Below are positions 1 through 7,769 of a stretch of DNA of 64,000 nucleotides, piece after piece. A program made the translations under genes and the position numbers. The notes under the pieces are model-generated. The model saw nothing but the letters and a program-made list of their open reading frames with translations. It was not told the DNA's origin and searched no databases. The DNA lies in contig NZ_JAGGPR010000008.1 in NCBI RefSeq assembly GCF_018613695.1, positions 211,894-275,893 on the forward strand, written 5' to 3'. The number at the start of each line of letters is the position of its first letter. The stretch's first letter is position 1. Source of the stretch: Arthrobacter sp. ISL-95. GTDB lineage: Bacteria; Actinomycetota; Actinomycetes; Actinomycetales; Micrococcaceae.

Positions 1-562
1 GGTGCGACGGGATCTCCGACGGCGCCCGACGCTCAGCCATGATCACCGGAATGGGCAAGGCATTCAGCCAGCGGAGAAGCTCCTTGCCGTGCTCACCACC
101 CATGTCCGGGGCCACGATCAGGCCGTCAATGTTCTGGGTATCCAGGAGTGCCTGGACCTGGCGGCGGTTATCGGCAGCGTCATAGGCGGAGCCACGCACC
201 AGGATACGGAGGTTCTGCACCTCGGCCTCCCCACGTGCCCCGGAAATCACCTGCGGCCAGTAATAATCCAAGGACGGAACCACCATGCCGATTGAATAGC
301 TGTGAGCCGACTGGCGCCCCACAGCCGCCGACCGATCCAACGGGCTGGGCAACGTGGCACCGCCGTGAACACGCGAAACGAGTCCTTCGTCCGCCAGCGT
401 ATTCACGTCGCGACGGATGGTCAGCTCACTGACGCCCAGCTTCGCGGCGATATCCCGCACAGTAATGGCACCATGTGCGCGCAACTCCTCCATGAGCCGC
501 TCACGTCGTTGCAGCGAAAACAGCGATTTTCCGCCCACTTCGGGGGTCTGTTCGGAACTCAA
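1..562 (-). CDS. DeoR-HTH / LacI-fold hybrid transcriptional regulator (partial)
   Basis: Partial gene: its C-terminal part lies beyond the left edge and about 187 residues are visible. Residues 20-70 form a DeoR-type winged helix (TVRDIAAKLGVSELTIRRD, then VHGGAT). From about residue 90 a LacI-like sugar-binding fold begins (IGMVVPSLDYYWPQVISGA, later DGLIVAPD). Such hybrids bind DNA and sense a sugar. The start is TTG at 562-560 with Shine-Dalgarno GGAGGC just upstream; it overlaps the TGA of the lyase gene as TTGA, so the two genes are probably translationally coupled. It is most likely the local regulator of the lyase and transporter genes. The ligand is not known. Confidence 0.85.
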   Translation of the reverse strand, partial: MSSEQTPEVGGKSLFSLQRRERLMEELRAHGAITVRDIAAKLGVSELTIRRDVNTLADEGLVSRVHGGATLPSPLDRSAAVGRQSAHSYSIGMVVPSLDYYWPQVISGARGEAEVQNLRILVRGSAYDAADNRRQVQALLDTQNIDGLIVAPDMGGEHGKELLRWLNALPIPVIMAERRAPSEIPSH

Positions 563-2514
563 GATGTTGCCTCCACTGTGAGGGTGAATGCGCCGGAAGC
601 GCGGTTTTCGGCGGGCATGCGGAAACGGAGCCGAGTCAGTTTCTTGCCCCAGATATCGCTGAGGAGAGGATCGTCCAGGAGCCACTCGTCCACCAGTACG
701 ACGGCCGTGGCCGGCTTCCAGCGAAGATGCAGTCCCTTGGTGGTTTTCGCAGCCGGAATCCCCTCGGGCGTGATGGTCGCCGTCGCGTCTGAACCGACGC
801 TGACGGTGCCGGCAACCAGGTAGGTGATGTCGACGTCGTGCGTTCCCTCCGGCGGGTGCGCTCCCAGGTTCCAGCGATCGTCGATGACAACGCTGCCCGC
901 CTCGCGGTTCATCAGCGAGGTGCGGATCCATTGCTCGGCGTGGTCCAAGCCGTAGGCGGCACCGAGTCCGAGGGCAAGCGTGGGTTCCTCGCCAGTGGGC
1001 TCCTGGAGAACGGTTGCCCCAAACGAAGACCCGGTCCCCTGTTCCAGCCCGAACGGCGCCGGCACACTATGCCAGGCGCTCTGCATGGCCCGGATCCGGT
1101 ATCGATCAGGTCCGAACGTTTGGGCGGTGTACGTGGGCTGGCCGGCATCGACCAGCAGCGGCACGCCATCCACGGCGACCACTACCGAACCGACATCCCG
1201 GTGGTTGTGGTGCTCGCCGTTGTGCCCGCCCTTCGTCGCAAGCGTGAGCCCGTCGGAGGAGCCAGGGGTTTGCCGCGCCACCATGATCTGGACCGACGGC
1301 AGGTACGTCCCCCAACTGGGTGACAGATCAGGCCGTTTTGAGGGCTGAGAACGGTCTGATCTGCTACTTAATTGGGTGAGGTGGGTAAGGACGCGGCCAA
1401 GTCCGGCGGCGGCGTTGGGTTCGGGTTCGACGGCGGCAAAGGCGGCGGCATGCCGGGCAGCCTCCACGTCCCCCAGCCGGACAGCCCAGCGGTGCAGCAT
1501 TCCCCACGGGAGTCCTTGGTGCGCACGGGCGGGACCATCAGCAACGTTGAGAAACCAGCGATCGCCCAAGTGCATGCGGTGCGGGAAGGCCACCAACGCG
1601 CGGATCACCGGCAGGTCCGGGTTCAGCTCACCACCGCTGGCCTCTTCCAGCAGGGCAAGGCCTTCCAGTGCACGGCCGGCCCCGTTCCACCAGTAGGCGA
1701 AGCCCTCGTCGATTGCGCCGTCCGCAGGGATGGAGGCGAGGAAGCGGTCCAATCCTTCGATGCAGCGGGCAACAACCTCTGCCTGCACCCCAGGGTCATC
1801 AACCAACAACAGTGCTGCCGCGATGATGTTCGAGTGGATCCACGGGTTCCAGTTGTGGACATCGCCGTCCAACCCCAGCCAATGCCAGTCGAGGCGGTCC
1901 AGGAAAGGGCTGATCACGCGCTCTTGCGCCTCGAGCCTGATCCGCCGGCGCAGTCCGGGGGCACGGGCATCCAGTTGCGAACCCAGCACGTGATCCAGCC
2001 ACGCGAGCTGGGCCACCACCTCTCCTGCGCCGAGATCCAGGTACGGCCGGGATCGATCCGGGACAACGTCGCCGCTGCGCGTGAACACGTCATCATGCGC
2101 GGCCCAGCTCCACGAGCTCTGCTCGCAGAGGAGGTATGCGCCGTCGATCACCTCATCAAGCCAGCCCGGTTCAGCGGAGCCCCCCACAGCGGCCAGCGCG
2201 ACGGCGCGGGTCAGCCGCTGTTGTCGGCTCGCCACCAGTCCCTCGTAGGCTGTGCGGTTGCCGTCGCGGAAATAGCGGGCGTAATGCGAGACCAACGGTT
2301 GGGGCCAGGGGCTCGCCTTCTCGGCATCCGCCTGGCCGCGCAGCTCGGAAAGCACCCCGGCAGCAGCGAGCTGCCATCCGGCGTCGGACGCTGGACGAAC
2401 GGTGAGGCGATCGCGAAAGCCACGAAGAGACTCCTTCAAGGCGGGTGCGCTTGCAGACGAACCCCAAGCGCTCAGGAGGGGCGGCGCGTCAACGGCAGTG
2501 GTGCCGGTAGCCAT
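559..2514 (-). CDS. heparinase II/III-like polysaccharide lyase
   Basis: 651-residue protein with an N-terminal alpha-helical toroid (roughly residues 20-370) and a C-terminal heparinase II/III beta-sandwich. Visible family features are WNPWIHSNI in the toroid and GGHNGEHHNHRDVGSV, followed by a LLVDAGQPTYT segment, in the sandwich. Family members cleave acidic polysaccharides by beta-elimination; the substrate here is not determined. No signal peptide is seen, so it probably acts on imported oligosaccharides in the cytoplasm. The start at 2514 (MATGTTAVDA) follows a purine-rich GAGAGAAGAA; a longer frame exists upstream but its sequence is AT-rich and not protein-like. Residues 384-397 are encoded by a palindromic repeat element. 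The gene is divergent from a 2-hydroxyacid dehydrogenase and transporter genes. Confidence 0.85.
   Translation of the reverse strand: MATGTTAVDAPPLLSAWGSSASAPALKESLRGFRDRLTVRPASDAGWQLAAAGVLSELRGQADAEKASPWPQPLVSHYARYFRDGNRTAYEGLVASRQQRLTRAVALAAVGGSAEPGWLDEVIDGAYLLCEQSSWSWAAHDDVFTRSGDVVPDRSRPYLDLGAGEVVAQLAWLDHVLGSQLDARAPGLRRRIRLEAQERVISPFLDRLDWHWLGLDGDVHNWNPWIHSNIIAAALLLVDDPGVQAEVVARCIEGLDRFLASIPADGAIDEGFAYWWNGAGRALEGLALLEEASGGELNPDLPVIRALVAFPHRMHLGDRWFLNVADGPARAHQGLPWGMLHRWAVRLGDVEAARHAAAFAAVEPEPNAAAGLGRVLTHLTQLSSRSDRSQPSKRPDLSPSWGTYLPSVQIMVARQTPGSSDGLTLATKGGHNGEHHNHRDVGSVVVAVDGVPLLVDAGQPTYTAQTFGPDRYRIRAMQSAWHSVPAPFGLEQGTGSSFGATVLQEPTGEEPTLALGLGAAYGLDHAEQWIRTSLMNREAGSVVIDDRWNLGAHPPEGTHDVDITYLVAGTVSVGSDATATITPEGIPAAKTTKGLHLRWKPATAVVLVDEWLLDDPLLSDIWGKKLTRLRFRMPAENRASGAFTLTVEATS
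1324..1363. repeat. palindromic repeat element inside the lyase coding sequence
   Basis: Arms of 14 bases at 1324-1337 (CAGATCAGGCCGTT) and 1350-1363 (AACGGTCTGATCTG) pair fully apart from one G/T position, around a 12-base loop. The core CCGTTTTGAGGGCTG differs at one base from CCGTTTTAAGGGCTG in the intergenic tandem array at 9610-9705. The element lies in frame and encodes lyase residues 384-397 in the linker before the beta-sandwich. No stop codon is created. Confidence 0.7.
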
Positions 2515-2533
2515 AGGAATTCTTCTCTCATTT

Positions 2534-2547
2534 GTTCGAGTATGAAC
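2534..2547. promoter_or_regulatory. candidate operator in the lyase/dehydrogenase divergent region
   Basis: GTTC-N6-GAAC inverted repeat in the AT-rich 164-base divergent region, 20 bases upstream of the lyase start. The position suits a site for the local DeoR/LacI-fold regulator. The arms are short, so chance is a real alternative. Confidence 0.25.
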
Positions 2548-2678
2548 GTTTAAGATCAAGCTCGATTGAGTTGAATGAACTGTCTTGTTTATGAGTATGT
2601 ACTGATTATTAGATGTGATGCAACACATAAATCACGGTCGAACAGGCCGCCGATAGTTTCGAAGGGAGGATCCCCTCA

Positions 2679-3692
2679 ATGTCGCTCAAGCCCCAGGCAC
2701 TGCTGGTCATGAATAGCGGAACCTTTGCTGATCAGTTCGACTCCACACGACTGGAGCGGCTGGCAGGAATGGTGGATCTCGGTGATCAGCCGTGGACGGA
2801 TTCCTTGGACGCTCCGGAGTTGACGGGCCGCCTGGAAGAGGTGGAAATTCTCCTCACCAGCTGGGGAGTTCCGCAGCTCAACGCAGAACGACTGGAGCGC
2901 ATGCCCAAGCTTCGGGCAGTTTTCCACTGTGCAGGAACAGTGCGCAGCTTCGTCAGCGAGGAACTCTGGGATCGCGGGATCACCGTCACCAACGGAGCCG
3001 ACGCCAACGCCATCCCCGTAGCCGAGTTCACGTTCGCCTCAATAGTCCTGGCAGGCAAAAAGGCCCATGTGCTGGCCAACGATGCCCGCACTTTTCGCGC
3101 CGACTGGAGCTACATCGGTGACCGTGGCGAGCTCGGCAACATCGGACGGGTCATCGGCGTCATCGGGTTCTCCCGAATCGGCCGCCGGGTGGTCCAACTG
3201 GTCCAGCAACTCCAGGATGTCACCTGCCTGGTGAGCGATCCCTACGCCGATCCACTTGACGTCGCCGCCGCGGGCGGCAAGCTGGTCACGCTCGAAGAGC
3301 TCCTGCCCGTGTCCGATGTCGTCACTATCCACGCACCCGCCCTGCCTGAAACCCGCAACATGATCAGTACCGCTGAGCTGCAGTCCATGAAGGACCACGC
3401 GACGCTCATCAACACCGCCCGCGGTTCACTCGTTGACACTGAAGCCCTCGAGAAAGAGTGCGCCACCGGACGGATCACTGCCCTGTTGGATGTCACGGAA
3501 CCCGAGCCGCTGCCCGCGGAATCCACACTGTACAACCTCCCCAACGTGATCATCACCCCGCACATCGCAGGTTCGCTCGGGACTGAAACCAGGCGGATGT
3601 CCGATGCCGCGCTGGACGACCTGGAGCGATACCTCGCCGGCAAGGACCTCCTTGCCCAAGTAGTCCACGCGGACCTCGGCCTCAGCGCCTAG
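2679..3692 (+). CDS. D-isomer-specific 2-hydroxyacid dehydrogenase
   Basis: 337 residues. NAD(P)-dependent oxidoreductase of the 2-hydroxyacid dehydrogenase family, which interconverts 2-hydroxy and 2-oxo acids. The Rossmann motif reads VIGFSRIGRR, with Ser in place of the usual second Gly. Catalytic Arg is in INTARGSLVD, Glu in DVTEPEPLP and His in ITPHIAGSLG. A strong ribosome site (GAAGGGAGG) precedes the ATG. It is first in the rightward run leading into the sugar ABC transporter and is divergent from the lyase. An inferred role is reduction or oxidation of a keto-sugar acid made by the lyase pathway; the substrate cannot be read from sequence. Confidence 0.85.
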   Translation: MSLKPQALLVMNSGTFADQFDSTRLERLAGMVDLGDQPWTDSLDAPELTGRLEEVEILLTSWGVPQLNAERLERMPKLRAVFHCAGTVRSFVSEELWDRGITVTNGADANAIPVAEFTFASIVLAGKKAHVLANDARTFRADWSYIGDRGELGNIGRVIGVIGFSRIGRRVVQLVQQLQDVTCLVSDPYADPLDVAAAGGKLVTLEELLPVSDVVTIHAPALPETRNMISTAELQSMKDHATLINTARGSLVDTEALEKECATGRITALLDVTEPEPLPAESTLYNLPNVIITPHIAGSLGTETRRMSDAALDDLERYLAGKDLLAQVVHADLGLSA

Positions 3693-3772
3693 GTCCCCCT
3701 CAAGAACACCTCGGCACCAAACCAACGCCGCACCTACGGCAAACTTAAAACCCAGTACTAAAGGAGAACGCA

Positions 3773-5053
3773 ATGAAGCGCACAACCCTCGCCGCAATCG
3801 CCCTTGCGGTGACTGCAGGGCTCGGACTCACCGGCTGCGCCGGCGCTGCCGGTCCCGCCGAACCGCAGGCGGCCGAAGGCAAGACCCGGCTGACCGTCTC
3901 GGTGTGGAACTACGAGGGCACCCCGGAGTTCAAGGCCCTCTTTGACAGCTACGAGGCCGCCAACCCGAACATTGATATTGAACCCGTGGACATCCTGGCC
4001 GATGACTACCCCCAGAAAGTCACCACCATGCTGGCTGGCGGGGACACCACTGACGTCCTCACCATGAAGAACGTGATCGACTACTCCCGCTACGCCAACA
4101 ACGGCCAGCTGCAGGAAATCAATGACGTTGTGGACAAGGTGGGCAAGGACAACCTCGCCGGCACGGACGCCTTCAACATCGATGGCAAGTACTTCGCAGC
4201 TCCCTACCGCCAGGACTTCTGGCTCCTGTACTACAACAAGGACCTGTTCAAGGCCGCCGGAATTGAAGATCCCAAGGACCTGACCTGGGAGAAATACACC
4301 GAGATCGCCAAGAAGCTCTCCACCGAGGCTGACGGCAAGAAGACTTACGGCACTTACCACCACATCTGGCGTTCAGTGGTTCAAGCCATCGCAGCAGCCC
4401 AGAACGGTGCTGACCAGAACAGCGGCGACTACGGCTTCATGGAAGATCAGTACAACACAGCACTTGACCTGCAGAAGTCCGGCGCCACCTTGGACTTCGG
4501 CACCGCCAAGAGCCAGAAGACCAGCTACCGCACCATGTTCGAGTCCGGCCAGGCAGCCATGATGCCCATGGGTACCTGGTACATCGCCGGCATCCTGCAG
4601 GCCAAGAAGGACGGCAAGACCAACGTCAACTGGGGCTTGGCTCCGATGCCGCAGAAGAACGACGACGGCAAGGTCACCACGTTCGGTTCGCCCACGGCCT
4701 TCGCCGTGAACAAGAACGCAACCCACTCCGATGAGGCCAAGAAGTTCATTGAATGGGCCGCCGGAGAAGAGGGCGCCAAGGCGATCTCCAAGATCGGCGT
4801 AGTCCCGGCTCTGCAGAACGATGCCATCACCGCTGAGTACTTCAAGCTCGATGGCATGCCCACGGACGAGCTGTCCAAGAAGGCCTTCACGCCGGACACC
4901 ACTGAACTGGAAATGCCCGTTAGCGACAAGTCAGCCGCTACGGACAAGATCCTCAACCAGGAACACGACCTCGTCATGGTGGGCGAGCGCTCCGTTAGCG
5001 ATGGCATCGCCGAGATGGGCAAGCGTGTCACGAGCGAAGTGCTGGGCAAGTAA
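3773..5053 (+). CDS. sugar ABC transporter substrate-binding lipoprotein
   Basis: 426-residue family 1 extracellular solute-binding protein. It has a lipoprotein signal peptide with lipobox LTGC and lipidated Cys22, then a bilobal sugar-binding fold (VSVWNYEGTPEFKALFDSYE, 20 residues, is typical at the mature N-terminus). It should sit on the outer face of the membrane and deliver a sugar or oligosaccharide to the permeases immediately downstream. Ribosome site AAAGGAG. A 14-bp perfect stem-loop follows the stop codon, as often seen where the binding protein is made in excess over the permeases. No ATPase gene is nearby, so a shared MsiK-type ATPase is probably used. Confidence 0.92.
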   Translation: MKRTTLAAIALAVTAGLGLTGCAGAAGPAEPQAAEGKTRLTVSVWNYEGTPEFKALFDSYEAANPNIDIEPVDILADDYPQKVTTMLAGGDTTDVLTMKNVIDYSRYANNGQLQEINDVVDKVGKDNLAGTDAFNIDGKYFAAPYRQDFWLLYYNKDLFKAAGIEDPKDLTWEKYTEIAKKLSTEADGKKTYGTYHHIWRSVVQAIAAAQNGADQNSGDYGFMEDQYNTALDLQKSGATLDFGTAKSQKTSYRTMFESGQAAMMPMGTWYIAGILQAKKDGKTNVNWGLAPMPQKNDDGKVTTFGSPTAFAVNKNATHSDEAKKFIEWAAGEEGAKAISKIGVVPALQNDAITAEYFKLDGMPTDELSKKAFTPDTTELEMPVSDKSAATDKILNQEHDLVMVGERSVSDGIAEMGKRVTSEVLGK

Positions 5054-5077
5054 TCCTGCCAGGCAAGTAACTCTCCC

Positions 5078-5116
5078 CGGTTCCGGTGCTGCATCCTTGA
5101 GGCGCAGCACCGGAAC
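5078..5116. terminator. stem-loop between binding-protein and permease genes
   Basis: Perfect 14-bp arms GGTTCCGGTGCTGC (5078-5091) and GCAGCACCGGAACC (5103-5116) with an 11-base loop and no T-run. It probably works as a partial terminator or as an mRNA 3'-end stabiliser that favours the binding-protein transcript over the permeases. Confidence 0.7.
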
Positions 5117-5177
5117 CCGGACCTGAACTCTCCGGATCCTGAAATGGAGGAACGCCCCCGCCCCGGGAGCGGTCATC

Positions 5178-6104
5178 ATGACTACAGAAACAATCCCCCA
5201 GGCACCTGCCCCCGTGCAGAGCCGCGGCAACAGGAAGCAAGCCAGGCGTAACACGCTGATTGGCTGGACGTTCATCCTTCCGAACTTCCTTGGCTTCCTG
5301 GCCTTCACCCTCATTCCAGTCGTGGCCGCCTTCGCGCTCTCCTTCATGGAATGGTCCTCGTTCAGCGCTCCCAAATGGATTGGCCTGGCCAACTTTGAGC
5401 GCATGTTCGCCTCCGACTCCTTCTGGATCGCACTGCGGAACACTGTTGTTTACGCCCTGGGCCACGTCCCTCTGACCATGGCGCTGGCACTGCTCCTGGC
5501 CATGCTGCTGAACCGGAAACTCAAAGGCATCGGCTTCTTCCGGGTTGCGATCTTCTTCCCGTACATCACCTCTCTGGTGGCTGTCGCAGTGGTCTGGAAC
5601 ATGCTGTTCAGCCCGGACAGCGGACCCATCAACCAGTTCCTCGGCGCAATCGGCATCGCCAACCCGCCCGGCTGGACCTCCAGCTCGGACTGGGCCATGC
5701 CTGCGGTGATCATCACCAGCGTATGGCGGGACATGGGCTACTACATGGTCCTGTACTTGGCCGGTCTTCAGGCGATCCCCACTGAGCTGTACGAAGCCGC
5801 CGAAGTTGACGGCGCAAGCGCCTGGCAGCGTTTCTGGAACGTCACCATCCCGTCCCTGCGTCCCACCACGTTCTTTGTTGTGGTCATGCTGACGGTCTCC
5901 AGTTTCAAGGTGTTCGACCTCATTGTGGTCATGACCAACGGCGGCCCCGGACGGTCCACCACGGTGCTGTCCCAGCTGATTTACCAGGAAGGCATTGGCG
6001 AAGGAAAGTTTGGCTACTCCTCGGCCATCTCGCTGGTCCTGTTCATCATCGTGCTGACGGTCACCGTCCTGCAGTTCAAGATCCAACAGCGGAGGGAACG
6101 CTGA
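5178..6104 (+). CDS. sugar ABC transporter permease (MalF-type)
   Basis: 308 residues with six predicted membrane helices. It is an inner-membrane permease of the CUT1 class. The cytoplasmic ATPase-docking loop is clear (ELYEAAEVDGASAWQRFW followed by VTIPSLRP). It pairs with the next permease to form the import channel for the binding protein upstream. The TGA overlaps the next ATG by one base (TGATG), which implies translational coupling. The ATG follows a GGAG-type site within GGGAGCGGTCATC. Confidence 0.92.
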   Translation: MTTETIPQAPAPVQSRGNRKQARRNTLIGWTFILPNFLGFLAFTLIPVVAAFALSFMEWSSFSAPKWIGLANFERMFASDSFWIALRNTVVYALGHVPLTMALALLLAMLLNRKLKGIGFFRVAIFFPYITSLVAVAVVWNMLFSPDSGPINQFLGAIGIANPPGWTSSSDWAMPAVIITSVWRDMGYYMVLYLAGLQAIPTELYEAAEVDGASAWQRFWNVTIPSLRPTTFFVVVMLTVSSFKVFDLIVVMTNGGPGRSTTVLSQLIYQEGIGEGKFGYSSAISLVLFIIVLTVTVLQFKIQQRRER

Positions 6105-7045
6105 TGACCAACATGGCCGAAGACCTCAAAGCCACTCATGTGACGGACGCAGCCTCGTCTCCGTCAGGCGCACCCAGTGCGGAAGACCGTCGTCGTACTG
6201 ACCGCAAGCGTTCCCCGCGCGAGCAGAAGAAGCGCACCGCGAACATGGTGATCTACGGTGTCCTGGTGGTTCTGGTGGTGGCGCTCATGGTGCCGTTCAT
6301 CTGGATGCTCTCTTCGTCGCTGAAGGAGAACAACCAGGTCCTCACCGTACCCATCCAGTGGATTCCGCAGGAGTTCGTGTGGAGCAATTACACGGACATT
6401 TGGACCCGGATCCCCATGATGGGGTACCTGCAGAACTCGCTCTACCTCGCCGTGATCATCACCTGCCTCCAGGTCCTCACGGGCTCGCTGGCTGCGTACG
6501 GTTTTTCGAAGGTCCGCTTCCCGGGCCGCGATGTGCTGTTCCTCGCCTACATCGGCACCATCGCCGTTCCGTGGCAGGCCTACATGGTGCCGCAGTACAT
6601 CATGATGCAGAACCTGGGCCTGACCAACAGCTTCAACGCCCTGATCCTGCTCCAGGCATTCGGCGCGTTTGGCGTATTCCTGATGCGCCAGTACTACATG
6701 ACCATCCCGGACGAGCTCTGCGAAGCCGCCCGGATTGACGGCCTCAGCGAGTACGGCATTTGGGCCCGCGTGATCCTGCCCCTGTCCAAGCCGGCCCTCG
6801 CCAGCCTGGCACTGCTCACGTTTGTGAACACGTGGAACGACTACATGGGTCCGTTCATCTACCTCACGTCCAACCGTCTCTGGACTGTCCAACTGGGCCT
6901 GCGGTCCTTCGTTGGCCAGTTCGACGCTGAGTACGCCATGATCATGACCGGCTCCGTGATCTCCGTGATCCCCATCCTCATCATCTTCCTGATCGGCCAG
7001 CGCTACTTCATTCAAGGCATCGCCACGAGCGGGATGAAAGGATGA
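6104..7045 (+). CDS. sugar ABC transporter permease (MalG-type)
   Basis: 313 residues. A long charged N-terminal tail of about 45 residues is followed by six membrane helices. The docking loop is ELCEAARIDGLSEYGIW followed by VILPLSKPAL, typical of CUT1 permeases. It overlaps the upstream permease by one base and the downstream DUF624 gene by four (ATGA), so the set is one transcription and translation unit. It forms the second half of the importer pore. The sugar is not identifiable from the permease. Confidence 0.92.
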   Translation: MTNMAEDLKATHVTDAASSPSGAPSAEDRRRTDRKRSPREQKKRTANMVIYGVLVVLVVALMVPFIWMLSSSLKENNQVLTVPIQWIPQEFVWSNYTDIWTRIPMMGYLQNSLYLAVIITCLQVLTGSLAAYGFSKVRFPGRDVLFLAYIGTIAVPWQAYMVPQYIMMQNLGLTNSFNALILLQAFGAFGVFLMRQYYMTIPDELCEAARIDGLSEYGIWARVILPLSKPALASLALLTFVNTWNDYMGPFIYLTSNRLWTVQLGLRSFVGQFDAEYAMIMTGSVISVIPILIIFLIGQRYFIQGIATSGMKG

Positions 7046-7752
7046 GTACCGCGGCGGGGCAGAAGCGACGGCGGTGGGCCGGACCGGGGTTCGAAACCTT
7101 CGGGAGCATTTTCGGCTTCATTTACACCTTCCTGGCCGGAAATGCCCTGCTCGCCGTGGCCAACGCCCCGCTGGTCCTCAGCCTCTCGCTGGTGGCCGAC
7201 CCCGCGGCTGCATGGCCGTTCTTCCTGGCGCTCTCGGTCACTATTGCGCCGTCCCTCGCCGGCATCTTCGCTGCCTTCAAGGCCTTGAACGACGACGGCG
7301 GCGCTGTCAAGCCGGTTGCCGCATTCCTTCGGGGATACAAGCGCAGTTTCGCCAAGGCCGCGCTGCTCGGCGTAGGGGCTGTGGCCATGCTGATGTTCCT
7401 CGGCGTGGACCTGGCCGTCATCCAGAACAATGCCGCTGCCATTCCCGGCGCGGCACTTCTGGTGCCGCTGATCGTCGTAGCAGCCGCCGTAACGGTGACC
7501 CTATCCGTCACGGCGATTGCCGGCGTCGTACTTCTCCCTGAGGCGCAGCTGAAAAGCATCCTCAAGGCCTCGCTGTATTTGGCCGTTCAACGCTGGTACC
7601 TGAGCCTGGCCATGCTGGTGCTGCTGGGGATCATCGTTTCCGCGGCTGTAATGCAACCGGTCCTGGGCATCGCGCTGGCGCCGGCACCTCTGCTGTTCGT
7701 GATCTGGAGCAACGCTTCGTACGCCTTCCACGCCGCGCTCCGTACCCCGTAA
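7042..7752 (+). CDS. DUF624 / YesL-family membrane protein
   Basis: 236 residues with about five hydrophobic helices. The N-terminal pattern (FGSIFGFIYTFLAGNALLA) fits the DUF624 family, named for Bacillus YesL, which recurs in operons for import of pectin-like and other plant polysaccharide fragments. Its molecular role is unknown; an accessory function to the CUT1 permeases is the usual inference. It overlaps the MalG-type permease by four bases and is followed 17 bases later by the GH35 gene, so it is inside the sugar operon. Confidence 0.75.
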   Translation: MSTAAGQKRRRWAGPGFETFGSIFGFIYTFLAGNALLAVANAPLVLSLSLVADPAAAWPFFLALSVTIAPSLAGIFAAFKALNDDGGAVKPVAAFLRGYKRSFAKAALLGVGAVAMLMFLGVDLAVIQNNAAAIPGAALLVPLIVVAAAVTVTLSVTAIAGVVLLPEAQLKSILKASLYLAVQRWYLSLAMLVLLGIIVSAAVMQPVLGIALAPAPLLFVIWSNASYAFHAALRTP

Positions 7753-7769
7753 TACCGTTAGGACCTTTC

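Noticed and set aside
1372..2553. Long open frame opposite the lyase gene
   Set aside because: High-GC codon bias opens the antisense frame; the translation lacks any domain and the minus-strand lyase is clear.
3773..7045. Broken ABC transporter lacking its ATPase
   Set aside because: Actinobacterial sugar importers often share one MsiK-type ATPase encoded elsewhere; the permeases are intact.
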